DNA of 64,000 bases from Mycteria americana (taxonomy: Eukaryota > Chordata > Aves > Ciconiiformes > Ciconiidae). Below the pieces are notes generated by a model. The model was not told where the DNA came from and ran no database searches. It saw nothing but the letters and a program-made list of their open reading frames with translations. Made by a program: the position numbers and the translations under genes. The DNA is taken from contig NC_134370.1 in assembly GCF_035582795.1 (NCBI RefSeq), forward strand, positions 49,339,501 to 49,403,500, written 5' to 3'. Below, piece by piece: positions 35,411 to 47,910 of the stretch (within the stretch, counting starts at the first letter, position 1; every line of letters begins with the position of its first letter).

Positions 35411-38400
35411 GAGAGGAAGCTGTCTGTGTGTGGCTGCAGGCGTGTAAGTGCAGATGTGCACACACAAGCGTGTGAGGCTGGGGTGGGAGTCTGTGAGTGG
35501 CATGCATGAGTGCAGCAGGGAGGAGCGCCGCTGAGAGACAGGGGATGGGGAGGAGGACATGGTGTTTGCGGTGCCAGAGAGCTGCGTGTGCTGCTCTGGG
35601 AGAGACGTGGGTGTGAGTCCATCACACTTGGGTGTGTGTCTGGGGACACAGCTGGGTTTCTCTCCATGTGGTTCCCAGCACAGCCTTTCAGATAAGGAAA
35701 CACAGCTTTCTCTTTTTCATGGCGTGTAATTTAGTGGCCAGTGAGAGGCTGTGAGCTTGTGCAGGTGCACAGTGTCTGTCCTGGTTTCTGGTACCCGGTA
35801 CATGGAGCTGAGCTGCACAGGAGATGGGAGTAATCTGGGATAATCAGGGCTTCTAGATGAGCGAAGGACTTTCCCCTGTGACCTGCAAGCCCCATCGTTT
35901 GGAGGATGACAGTGTTTCAGATAACGGATGGGATGCCCCCGCTGTCGCTGTTGGTCGTGTGTGTAATCTATCACGTGGAGGTGTTTCTACGTGGTGGTGG
36001 GACCCCCACCCCAAGGACTGCTCTGGATGCACCATGTGCTGCATCGCATGGCCTGTGGCAGTGTGACCCGGTGCCAGGCACCCTGGGCGTGGCTGTCCTT
36101 GCCCAAGGTCCTCCTCTTGCCCAGAGGACATGGGCTGGGTGGGGAATGGCCCCTGGTATCTGCTCAGGGAGTGTTGCTGAAAGTTACTGTCCTTCCCTGC
36201 AAAAAAGGGTTTGAGCTATAGCTAGGGGCTATAGTTCAGGGGAAGATGAAGCTGATTTTGTCAGGTCTGAGTTCTCGAGGTGGTTTCTGTCCAACCCGTC
36301 TCCCCACCATCACTGTCTTGCAGAGTCCTGATGTTCCCCCTCTCTGCTGCCATGTGTCCTTCACAGTGCATGGTGGTGGGAGATGGGAGCTGCGTGACCG
36401 TGTTGGGATCAGGAGCAGAGGAGGATCTCCATCTGCAGCGGAGAGGGGAAGGACAAATGTTATTGACCTGCTCTGGCATCTGACCAAACCACAGACACTC
36501 ACCCCTCCCAAAAAGCCTCTCTGATAGCTTAATTTCTTAATTGCTGTCTGTGATCAGGATGTCAGCTCTGGCTCTCCTCCAAGTTATGTCACTTCCAGCA
36601 GCCCAGGGCTCTCTACCACCTTAATTGGACACTACTTTCAGCTCACCCACTCAACTGAATCTCCCATCTCCATGTAGGCCATCTCTGCTCTCCTGAGGGC
36701 ATCATGGCAAATGTTGAGGGTGCCCAAAGTGTTGAGTGCCAGGGCCAGGGCTCCAGCTCCAATGCTGTTTTGTGCCTTGGCCAGAGAGCCAAGGGTTGGA
36801 GCCAGACCATGTGCTTTGAGGTCCCAACTACAGTCCAGCATAGCGCTTGGAGGAGGTAAGCTCCTCAGATGCCTGGTGCTGGGCTCGGGATGGAGAGCTG
36901 GAGAGCAGGCATGGTGGGGTGCCCGGAGGTGAGGCCCCAGGAAGGGACCCAAAGCAGAGCTGCCCTCTGCAGCGTCTGGACCTGGGCTGATGGGAATTCC
37001 CGGTGGCTCCAGACATCCAGATGAGGCAGTGCCATGAACACATGCACCAGGAGGTTACAAGCCGCTGTGCAGCGGGGCTCTATATCTCAATAAGCAGCAC
37101 TCCAAGGCAGACCTGAAAATAAATATTTGAAGAGGAAATAGTACTCTGTCTTCTATTGTCTCTCCTCCTTTCCTCTCTCTTTCTCTCCCCCTTCTCCTAT
37201 CTTTTACGTCTGACTGAACATGAGAGTTCATTGTTAAAGGGATTTTGTTTTCTTGTATTTTTTCCCTTTCTCTGCTCTCCCAATGAGGAAACTACAGGAG
37301 CTGCACTATTAACAATTCAGACCTGTGCAGCAGCAAGAGCTGTCTTCATGCTAAGCTTGTCCATGCCCAGGTTGCTGGGTGCTTGTTTTTCTTCTCTGTT
37401 ACTTAGTTTGTTTGCTATGATAAAACATGACTAGGTGGCTGTTTCTTCTGCAGGGAGCAGAGATATGATGGGATCAAGCTGTCTGAAAAGAACTCTGCAA
37501 GTGAGGTTCAGCCCAACCCTACAATAATGTTCCTCATTCTTGGTAGCTTTGGCTTTGTGCAGGGCAAAGCGAGCAGGTCAGTGGTGCCATGAATGGTGCT
37601 GCTCCTGGTCCCTGTTGGCCTTGATGGGAAAGGTTAAAACTGGGCCAGGAGGGGGCATCTGGTCTTGTGCCTTCTTGGAAAAAGAGGAATAAGGGATTGT
37701 TAAGCTGCAGATGGATATGATGGTCAGGGCTTGTGGCACTGCATGTACCTCCAAGTCAGACAGAAGGTAGGTTACTGAGACAGTGGATTTTCACACAGGA
37801 GTGGGAAAATCAGCCTCTCATCTGCCACCAGCTGCTAGCTGGGTAACCAAAGACAGGGGACCCCCACACAGAAATGGTGCACGCCCCATGCAAGTTGGGA
37901 TGGGACTGTCAGCAAGGCTGTCCATGGACAAGAGCTGGTGAAAGTAGAGATACTGCGTGCAGAAGTTGGTCCTGGAGTGGAGAAGCGAGTGCAGAGTCAG
38001 CCCACAGGCTGTATGATCTCCCCCTCTGCGTTTGAGGATCTGTGGGCTGGGAAAGGAGCATTGGCATCATCTAGAGCCCTCCTCCGAGCGTGAAGGGAAG
38101 TGTTAGGAGAAATCAGATGTAAAAGTAGAGGTGAAGAGTGGTAGTGAGAAGGGAATAGGGAAGAGAGAGGAAGGGAAAGACTCCAAAGAGGAAATGGGAC
38201 TGAAAAATGCAGAGGTGTTTAAGGATATCCGAGACGTCACAGGCAAGGGAGATAGTCCAGAGAAGATATAACTTTGAGAGAAGTCTTCTCAGCCTGGCTG
38301 CAAATGTTTGCTAAGCTTCTCTGCTATATTTAGCAGCCTCTGTGCCCTTTGGAGAGTTCTCCACGCAGATGGTGGAGGAGCGGCTTGTCAAATGGTGGAT

Positions 38401-39280
38401 GCCATGCTGCGTCGGAAGGGGGTGCCCAGTGTTCAGGGAGAGAAGTTTAATGTTGGCTTCGCCCTTTCAGCAGCGAAGCCAAACAGTTCGCTTTGCTGCC
38501 CAGTGGATGGGGCTGCCAGATGGCTAAATATTTGCTTGTAAATTAGCAATGGGAAACATGAGATGTAAAGCCCTAAATTGAAGAAACACAGGGCCTGGAT
38601 TGGACTGTTCCTCCTGCAGAGGATGGTCTCTGCAGAGCAGGGTTGGGTAGATCCATTATGGGAGCAGCACAAGGAGATCTCAAAGCAAGTGAACATGGGC
38701 ACTGCGCTGCCATCTCTCCCCTGTTCATTGGCATAGTCATGGGCCATTACTCAAGCGGGCGCAGCCTCTGACTGTGTTTGCTTTAAGCCAATATGCAGAG
38801 AAACACAGCTTTTCTCTCTAGGAAAAAAAATGCTGCTTGTTCTGTATCTGTGCAGTATCTCACTGAATGGGATATGACTGGAATGAAATTTCCAGGCACT
38901 AATGCAATATAAGTACTTGTAATTTGTGTGTGTGCATGTGTGGGGATAGGCAACGTAATGACCCCATGCTGTGCAGCCCTGAGCAGCATCCCATATGGTC
39001 CTGCCCTTCTTGAGCATGAGCCCGCCTGCTAAACGGCTTCATGGCTCGCTTGGGGTGCGTCTGCTTCGCACCTGATCTAAGGCTCCGTGCTGAGATGGAA
39101 GGTGGGGAAGGAGAGCGTGAGACATGCTGAAAGATGGGGGGGTGGGGAGATGGCGGGGACCACAGCGATATTCATAGAGAATCTCACCAAGGTAGTGTTC
39201 ATGCTGCCTCTTGCAAGTCCTCCCAAACCACAGGGCTGCCCAACTCCCTGCTATCCACACACCTCCACTCCAGAGGCATA
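35410..39280. other. Unique DNA, no gene confirmed
   Basis: Contains an acceptor-like CATCTCCATGTAG ending at 36678 and a donor-like GAG|GTAAGC at 36856, but the reading frames between them do not support an exon. A CTCF-like core, CCAGGAGGGGGCA, lies at 37645-37657. A short GT run is near 38925-38940. Confidence 0.35.
37645..37657 (+). promoter_or_regulatory. CTCF-like core motif
   Basis: CCAGGAGGGGGCA fits the CCANNAGNNGGC core of the CTCF site. A single core match is weak evidence of binding. Confidence 0.25.
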
Positions 39281-39884
39281 AGATAATTTTTAAAACAAGT
39301 AAATATTAAAACATCAGCTTCCTTTTATTTGCCATCTGGAGTTGGAGCCTTGTGTTTTCACATTCTCTGGTGTTTCTGCACAGCCAGGAGAGCTGGCCCC
39401 TCTCCTTTCCCCTTGGTTTCTAATGAAAGCCAAGCTTCCTGCATCTTAACTTGACTCCAGGGGCTGGGGCTTTGAGAAGCTCTACCTCTGTAATACTGGC
39501 AATAAAATTGTAAGAGCTGGCTATGCTGCTGTAAAACTTTTATTGCTGTGTGGAGAGAAAAAGCGAATCTTCCCTTCTCCCCATTCCTGCAGCTCCCCAG
39601 CTCTCATTCTGCTCCCCCTCTGGGGCTCTGAGCCTTTGTGCCAGGCAGCACAGACTGCATCCCATTTCCCTCTGCTCCTGCTCCTCTTGATCCCCTCTCT
39701 GTCCTGCTTCCCTGGGGCTGCTCTGCCACCGCTCTTCCCTCGTCCGGCCTCTCTGTGCCCTGCCAGCAGGTCTGCTCCTGTCCTTGTCCTTGCCGATGTC
39801 GCGTGGCTGCTCGGCTGCACGTCAGCTCTCCGTTTGTGGCATGATCGAAAGGAGAAGAGTTGTAATAGCTCCCTGCATGGTTAG

Positions 39885-40110
39885 GCCGTCGATTCGTTTT
39901 GCGTTTCATGGCGACTAGGAACGTCGTCTGCCTTCCCACACCATCCCCTACCATATTTATAGATCACAGCGGCATTATCCGTGTGGATGCAGATTGTGCA
40001 TGACGGTTTTCTATAAATACAAATGCTCTGTAATTATCGTTAGAACTATTTAGCCCAATTCAAAGGTAGATTAAATAATGAATGTGTGTGTGATATGCCT
40101 GTCGACATCA
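39885..40110. other. AT-rich, CpG-retaining island (candidate conserved noncoding element)
   Basis: Combines AT-rich words (CCATATTTATAG, CTATAAATAC, TAATTATCGTTAG, AGATTAAATAATG) with many intact CpGs (GCCGTCGATTCG, GGAACGTCGTC, GCATGACGG). Retained CpGs in otherwise AT-rich DNA suggest either hypomethylation or purifying selection. Confidence 0.35.
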
Positions 40111-40149
40111 ACAAATGGAAAGAGACATCTCTGGATGCGTATCTGGAGG

Positions 40150-41160
40150 TTTCCCCGGTGAAGAAGTTGGGGGAGGAGAGCGAGGAGGGAGCTGAGCAGC
40201 CGTACTGCTGTAAATGCCTCTCTCACAGGGGTTCAGGCAGTGCGGTGTGGCCGACGGGCACTCTCTGCTCCCCGGTGGGATCTCGGGGCCGAACGGATAG
40301 GTGGGCCAGGAGACACCGTGCCAAGGGATGGACAAGGAGGATCGGCACATGCAGAAGCCACTTGGTATTCACGGCTACCCATTGCTGTGCATCTTCCCCC
40401 TCTGCTTTCACTGCGCCATGGGAGCAGTGGGAGGTAATTTCAGGCTAGGCTGCCGATGGAGAGCAATGGAAGGCATATGATGTGTCTCCCCAAAGCCCCT
40501 CGACCCTTTGTGTTGTATGGTAATTGATTTTCGCTGAGGCCATGCATGCCCCGGTGTGTTTCCATTCCTGCTGGTCTCTCCCTGGCTGCGAGCTGGTCCA
40601 CAACAGAGCCCTTTGGGGACACTGGCTCTCTCCCCTGTTCCGGCTGTGCTCGTGCTCCTGCCCCAGCCCTCCCTTCGAGAAAGGAAGAGGGGAGCTTTAG
40701 CAACACGAGCCCAGGGACAGTCCCCTGGTGGGTCCTTGCTGAGGACAGATGTGGCTTTACCAGCATCCTGGAGGGGTGCAGTGAGGGAAGAATGCACAGC
40801 AAGGCAAGACTGGTACGCTTGGGAAGAGTGGTGGCACTGGCATTTCAAGGAGAGGGTGCAGATGTGGCAACCTCTAAACACTATGTGTGGCCCAGGAGGG
40901 GAGTTTGCAAAGCCGATGGAAGGACGAGGTAGATGTCACCACTGCTTTTAACACTGGAACCTCTGTCTCTCCCCAGGTGCAGTGAAGCCCTGCCACTGCT
41001 CGCAGGCAATAGATCCATTAGCTCATGTGTGGCTGCTAGGTCTCAGCCCTTCCCTGGTTCCGTGTCACATCACGGACTGCTCCCCTGCCCCAGGGACAGT
41101 AGCGTTGGGACTGGTGAGGGAAGCAGGGCTGGGAGGAAGGGCTCCATCACAGTAACTAAT
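40150..41160. other. GC-rich unique DNA, no gene seen
   Basis: Overlapping open frames of 120-157 codons on both strands over 40408-40951. The fact that several frames are open together points to low stop density and not to coding. Confidence 0.4.
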
Positions 41161-41345
41161 AACTGTGTGCTGACAAATTGAATTATACCTTTTCCAGTTG
41201 CCTGCACTATTGATCAGAGAAAAGGTTTGTGTTTTTGTTAGGCTTTTTTTTTTCTTTTTCCTTTTAAGTTACAGTTGCAATGTCCTGGGGGCTTATAATG
41301 AACTAAATAAGGTCAGGTTAGCAGAAGAATCAAATATGCTCTGGC
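41160..41345. other. AT-rich island
   Basis: AATTGAATTATACC, CTATTGATCAGAG, GCTTATAATGAAC and GAATCAAATATGC around a T-rich tract at 41247-41270. Candidate element by composition. Confidence 0.25.
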
Positions 41346-44300
41346 AGCAGAAGCGTGGGCTTTTCCTGGTGACTGTGAGTGGAGAGGAAAGCAGCGGTGG
41401 GAGCAGCAGCGGCTCCTGCTCCTCAGTGCCCTGGTGCATGGGAGCGTCCCACCGCAGCCTCCCGCTCCCTGGGGAGGGCAGTGCTGAAGCAGAGGGTGGG
41501 CTTGCAAGGTCGGCAGTGCGCGACCAAGCAGGCAGCTGATAAAGGCTGAGCAGTGCGGGGTGAGACCAGACCCTGCCGCACCAGGTAGTGTATGGAGGGC
41601 TGCTTGGAAATGGGGTGATGTGGGTGGGCTGTGGGGGAGAGGCGATGCAAGTGTAATTGTGCTTGGCCTGAATCTGAGCAGCGTGGCAGGAGCTGTGGGG
41701 GGCCAGGGTTTACCAGGGTCTATCTGCTGCCTGCCCCAGCTCATGCCAAACTGAGCTGCCCGGGCTGCTTGAGTGGCTCCCACCCTGCCTGGAAGGCTGC
41801 CGAGGTGGGCAGGAGATGCATGATGGGGTGCAAGGAGCCAGGATTTGGCCAGGTGCAGCGTTTGCCCAGCAGCTCCCTGTGGGGTCCCTGCCTGGGGAAG
41901 CTGATGGTGTTTGGTTCTTTGCTCTGGTGCCGGGATCCTACTGTGAACTCAATTAAAGCTGTGTTGGAGAAGAGGAAATAAATTATCCAGATGAAAAGGA
42001 TGAGTAAAAAACGTGTGCAGAGAAATGCCAGCCCACCTTTGAAAGGCTTTATCAAACTCGGACATGTGTCGCCTTGGCAGCAGCGAAGCTGCAGGGAAGG
42101 GGGAACACTCCCTGGTGTCCCCCTCCATGTCCCCACTCCCGGGCTGGGACCAGGGACGAAGCAAGGCAGGGCTGTTGCAGGAGAAGCAGAGGGTTGAGAT
42201 AAGCTGTCGGTGCCAGACTCGGGACAGAGGCGAGGGGTTGGAAAACCAGCTTGAAGCTGCGCTCAGGTGAAGGTTTGCAACGGTAGCAATGTCCATTTAA
42301 GAGAGGAGGGCAGCTGCAGGCTCAGCAAGTGGCTCCAGTGGCTCTTGTGTCCCATTCTCTGTTTGTCCAAATACCCAGCCATCTGCCCTACTTGCCCCCA
42401 GCCCCTTGAGTCCCCGCTCTGTGGCTTGAGTTGCGCTCTCACGTTGCTGAAAGAGGATGGCAGCTCTGGGTAAAGGCTGGATTTGTTGCTCAGGGCCATA
42501 AACATTATAAAGGGAGCAGCTGCCATCTGGGAGCAAGCCCTACTGCCACCAGCTTCAACACCCAGCTACCGGTCAGCCGGGGCTGGCAGATAAACCCTCT
42601 AATGGTGGAAAATCACTTTGAGAGGCCAGGACTAGTGCAGGCTGGATCTGGCCCTGGGCTGCTAGCTGGACAGACCTGCTCCTCCAAAAGGGGAATCCGA
42701 AGGCAGTGTAATGCAGTGGCCAACTCTGCAGCCCTGGGGCCGTGCTCGGAGGGGTGACCTGAGGGCAAGCCTCAGTGAGCAGTAGAAGCAGGGACATTCA
42801 CAACTTGTTTTGTGTAGCTCTGTTTACAAAGACCTAGACTGAAATCTCAGCTGCCCTGGGGTGGATCTGGACGGTCTCCAGAACTGTCTGTGTGCTGGCA
42901 GAGCTGCTGCGCTCCACACTGCAGATTTTCCCACTTTGCACACAAGTCCTGTCCCTGATGACCCAGGAGCCCCAGGCTTTGGAAGCAAAGGCTCTGCCAG
43001 GGCCACTTCCCAGCCTGCCTGTGTCCCCCCCACTGTGCCAGGCCCTGCTTCTCTCCTGGACTTCACTGTACAAAATCCACCGATCACAGGCAAGGACCAA
43101 CAAACTCTGTGCTGTCATCACCTGTCTTAGCATATTAGGTCTTGGTGGAGAAACAGAGGCTCATCTCCCACACAGTTGTCTGTCTGACCTGCTCCTTTCT
43201 GGATGACTTTGTGTAATATGATAATCCCTCCTGGTAGCAAGCTGTGCCCCCCTCGCCCCACCACCACACTGGAGCTGGAGCACTGGTTCAGAGGTGTATG
43301 TGAGGTGCTATGTAGGCTTGGCAGTCTGTAGGGCTGCTTGCTCTTCCATCATGTCACCAGGAAGGTGAAGTGCTGGTCCCTTGACAGGTGCCTGCCATCC
43401 AGCACCTTACCCTGGTTGCTCTACACCCAGCCCTGAAAGCCAGGGTCATGGCAGGAGAGCTGGGTCCCATCCTGCTCTGTGTCCCATGGGGCCTGCCAAG
43501 GTGTGACCAGCGGGACACCGTCTGGGCACAGACCTGACATCTCTGCTCATAAGTGCAATCTTCCTCCTCCTGCACTGCCCTGCTTGAGAGTCCGGCCACA
43601 TCGGGTACTGGATTAACATTCCCAGCACAGCAACACTCCATCACCATTTCTATTAAACTCATTTGCTATCTAAAGGAATTCATTTTCCACTTTGTTTGCC
43701 CATGATAAAAAAAAAAGTCCTCTGAGCTGAGGCCCTGGTGGGGGGAGGAGCACCTGAGCAGGGAGCTGGGTGCCAGCGTCCCCTCCTTCAGGCCATGTGC
43801 TGGGAGGAGGGAGGGCATTCCCTCCCTCCTCCACCATCCATGCAACAAGATGTCCCTGTCTCTGTATGCTTCCACCATACTCCTGGAAGGAGGAGCTACC
43901 AGCTGCAGTCACCAAGGCTAGTGCCTTTCTTTCTCAAGCAAACGACACTGTTTCACCCCAGGATGAGGCTTTGCAAAATCAAATTGTCCCCTTTTCACTG
44001 GGGATATCCCTGGACTTCAGGAAACTATACCTTCCAAAAATCAGGTTTCCTTGGAGTCTACAGGAAGTCCCAGGAAGGTAAAGACAAGCTGGGTTCTCTC
44101 TGCCTGCTTCCCCCATCTCCTTGTGTGTCATGTCCTCCAGTCAGTTGCTTTGCAACAGGCTCGAGAGCTGGATTCCTGCCCCTGCCTGGAGTTCAGGGCC
44201 TGTGTGTGTGTTTGGGTGCATGAAGGAGGGGGAAAACAGGGGTACGGGGGATACCAGAGGGAGAAAAAGTGTGTGTGTATGCATACATGTAAGCAAACCC

Positions 44301-47190
44301 CCTTGTGTATGTGTGCATCCCCTCTGGGGGCCGCGGGGCTCCTGTTGACAGCCCCCACCCTGCAGTTTATCACTGAGCCTCCTGGCACGGGCACCTCCTG
44401 CTGGAAAAAAGGAGCGAGATGCTCTGCAGCCCTCTGCGCCGCCGCTTTCAAGGTCGGAGGCTGCTGGTAATTGATCTACAGCCTCACTATAAATCTCGTG
44501 CCGAGGGGAGCCTTCCCCCGCTGGCTCTCGACAGCAGCATCCATCCTGCATGGCTCGGCCAGCCTGGTCGCCAGCAAGGGGGGCTTTAATCACTCCCTGC
44601 TTCTGCCGGACGGCATTTGGGTCTGCAACTGGCCTTGCTGGCTCCTGGCTCTGCCACGCACCCTGTGCTGCTTGTGGCTGCATTTATAGGCGGTTCCTTC
44701 TGGGGCCAGCTAACTCCTGCCGTGGTCTGCAGCCACAGGGCAGGAGAGCGTGAGTGACCGGCATGGGGCCTGGGGTGCAGCTGCTGGGGCCAAGTGGTTG
44801 GTCTGGTGGGTTTGGGGTCTCCAGCGTGGCCTTGGGTGCCCCACAGGACCCAGTGTTAGTGTAATCTCCCAGCAGATGGGAAATCTGGCTCTGAGGCACG
44901 CAGAGGAGGAGTTGGAGTTGTCATCCACCTTCCTGGGGAGCCCGTGGAGCCATACATTATGGGGGAAAAGGAGGTGGGGGGAGAAGGGCGGCAGTGATGG
45001 TGGCCATCAGCTGTGGAGCACTGGGGCTCAGTGCTGGGCCACCCTCCTCACCTGGTGTCCACCAAGTCCCAGGCCTGAGCAGCTGGATGTCAGGCTGGGC
45101 CCCAGCTGCGATTCCTCTGCCTGATCGACTGCCGTGGTCAGAGCAATCGAGTCTGTTGTTGTCAGCACACGAGCTTGCTGGGTGTAGTTCACAAATTGAA
45201 TTGGAGCCCCTGCAAAATGACAGCCCTTCGTAAATGCAAAATGTTTGCCTTCATAACAATCATTTGCAGCTAAACAGCAGCTCTGTTAGTGATCACGGCA
45301 GCTTTCAGCCCCGGAGCAGGTGCTGACTTCAAGCCCTGCTCGCCCGTGCCATGAGCAAAGCTCTGCTCTCCCGCTCCCTTCCCATGGGATCAGCCCAGGC
45401 ACCCGCCCTAGTTCCCACAGAGCAAAGGCATATCCTGCTCCACCTGGAGAGAAACCAGTTTCCCTCCCACAAATCCTTTCTCAAGAGTCACTGGTACTAA
45501 CCAAGAAGAGAAGTAATCAAGCCAGTTTAACCCCCCTGCTACCTGTGACTCTCACTGCAAAGCCCACTAATGAGGGAGCTCAGGTTGTGCTAATTACTCT
45601 AATCCTGGCAGGCCAGATGAGAGCACCAGGAGTTAACTAATACTCAGTTAACCCCTGGTTGCTCGTGCTGATTTCCCCTGTTTCCAGCAGCTGTCAGAAA
45701 GTCAACGTGTAAATAGCAACAGGCAAGAGGCAGATAAACCTCCATGCAGCCGGGAGGGCTGATAACCTCCCCTGTGTGGCACAGGAACTGTGCAGCCCAC
45801 CCACACAAGGGACCCGAGCCCACGCTGCTGAGCTCTTTTGGTACTCTTGCCCGGTGGCTTGGGGCACCTTGGAGCCCCTCTTTCAGTCAGCAGCGTTAGG
45901 TCCTGGCTGCCTCTCCGTCCCTTGATGCCCTCATCCCTGGAAGCACCAGTGCAGCCGGCCGGATGGATGCAGGGAGCTCGCAGCCCTGTGCAAGGGGCCA
46001 GAGCAGGCGGGAAGGAGAAACCAGGAGGGCTTGAGGTGGTCAGAAGGGTCCTTCACCAGGAGCACGGCCCACATCCTGCGAGTCTCAGGGAGCTTTTGAC
46101 CGTGGTGTTTCTCATGCCTGCAAACCTGCTGGCTCCTGAGGCACCTTGGCTGCGGGGCTGGGATGCGCGGGAGCCAGGGCACTCTGTGGGGTGCAGAGGG
46201 GCTGGGATGGCCCCGGCTCCTGCCGATGCGCTGAGCTGCCGCCCAGAATTTGCCCTGCAGTTGCTATGGTGACATTGCCATTTCTTACCTCGCCGGGGAA
46301 AAAAAAGCCTCCAAACATTTAATTCTGCAGCCCACCTGGGAGCCTTTTAAACTCCCCATTCGGTGTTTGACATGTAATAATTTTTCTGCTTTTAAGATTA
46401 TCCTAAAATGCTCATTCTCTTTCTCTCTCTTGAAATCTCAGCAGTGGAGCCTCAGAAAGAAATCAGCATAAAAAATACCAATACAAGTTTCAAATGCCAA
46501 TTTGTCACCGTCACCGGGAACAGGCAGTGACAGGCACTGGGGAAGGGGACGCAGCAGTGCAAGTCAGGGCTGACCGCTGGTGGCAGAGGCATGGTGCAGC
46601 CGCCGCCGGCCGGCTCCTGTGGGAGCTGCCACAATGGAGGGCTGGGCCCATGGGTGAGATACTGGGGCCAAGTGAGAGAGGAGAAGGAGGCGACATGCTG
46701 GATGGTGATTCAGGGAAAATAGTGCAGAAGCGAGGAATTTGGGGAGGAGAGCTCATGCTGGTTGGTAGCAGGGAGGGCTTTGATCTGCTGCCCCATATAC
46801 ACAGTGATGCCATTGCTCAAGAGAAGAGACTCATCAGCAGTGTAGGCATCAATGCAAAAATGAAAATAAGATAAAACCTCCCTAAAGAAACTGAATAAAG
46901 ACTTGGCTCAATTCCCCGAATCTGCCTCGGGCTCCCCAGGTGACCTGGGATCCCCTATCCCTCCCTGGGTTTCCCTGATGCTGCAGGGGAGCAGAGCCCA
47001 GCTCTGCATCACAGCCTTGACGTGCAAATAAATATAGCCAAAACTGTCAGGTGCCGGGTACTGCGGTGACAAGAGGCGCTTGGGTACCAGCAGTGGGACA
47101 CCATCATATGGCTGTTTATGCTTGGGTATCTGCACACCTTACCAAGCAGATGGTCTGCTCCAGAGCACTGGGATCCAACAAGCCTGTGGA
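41345..47190. other. Mostly GC-rich unique DNA, no gene seen
   Basis: Small GT microsatellites at 44201-44211 and 44269-44280. AT-rich patches at 45180-45300 and 46360-46510. GTTAAC recurs at 45632 and 45647, forming a short inverted pair. No recognised repeat or gene. Confidence 0.4.
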
Positions 47191-47191
47191 G

Positions 47192-47480
47192 CAATTTAAT
47201 CTCCAGAAATAATTTAATATGGCTTCCTCCAGAGTACGGTGGTTTGATTTTTTTTTCTGGTCAGCCATAGAATAATTTAATCCTGCCTTCTGTGTGAAGG
47301 TCTATTTTGAGCTTGCCACCTGCAGAGTGTTTTAATCCCACAACTCACAAAGTAATTCAATCCTCTCCCTTGGTGAGTAATTTAATCCTCTATTTCCAGG
47401 GTAATTTAATCCCCTCCCTGGGGAATAATGGAATAATTTGATCCTCCATTTCCAGAGTAATATGATCCTCTACCTGAGAA
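47192..47480. repeat. Degenerate 24-bp tandem array of a TAATTTAATC core
   Basis: Copies of the core start at 47192, 47210, 47273, 47330, 47353, 47378, 47402, 47434 and 47458. In the second half the spacing is 24-25 bases, with one 32-base step. Unit consensus is about TAATTTAATCCTC plus TATTTCCAGRG. Three copies are exactly TAATTTAATC (47273, 47378, 47402); the others differ by one or two bases. It is an old minisatellite, or an array of homeodomain-type sites, or both. Confidence 0.75.
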
Positions 47481-47872
47481 GCTCAATACTTTAAACCAGC
47501 CACTTGCGAAGCTGCGCGCATGCCTGTCTGCAGGCGCTGCCATTGCTGCAAAACAATCTCTGCTGGGGGGATTTGGCCGTTCACCAAGTAAATCCATCCC
47601 CCCGCTGTCTGGGGTAATCCAGGCAGGTTCACAATGGGCAAAACTATTCGGCACTGCCTGACCTTGGGGCTTTTGAGCCTGGATGTGTGTGATTGCTTCA
47701 TTTAAATTCCTCCTCAACCGATAATCCGTTTGCTTGTGAATTAGTTTTAATCTGGTCAGTGCCATGGTTGTTAAAGCAGGGCAGCCTTCGCCCCCCTCCA
47801 TGGGGCTGCTGGCATGAGGGAGGTCTCCTGCGGGCTCGTTTTGGCCCTAGTACGGGGTGGCTCGGTTCTACC

Positions 47873-47910
47873 TATAGATAGATAGATAGATAAATATATG
47901 CATATATAGG
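47873..47910 (+). repeat. GATA microsatellite with TA-rich palindrome
   Basis: About five GATA units followed by ATATATGCATATAT, a perfect 14-bp palindrome. Confidence 0.85.

Noticed and set aside
36679..36855. Acceptor-like and donor-like signals framing 177 bases on the plus strand.
   Set aside because: The acceptor tract is poor, and the longer protein-like frame here is on the opposite strand, so the signals and coding direction disagree.
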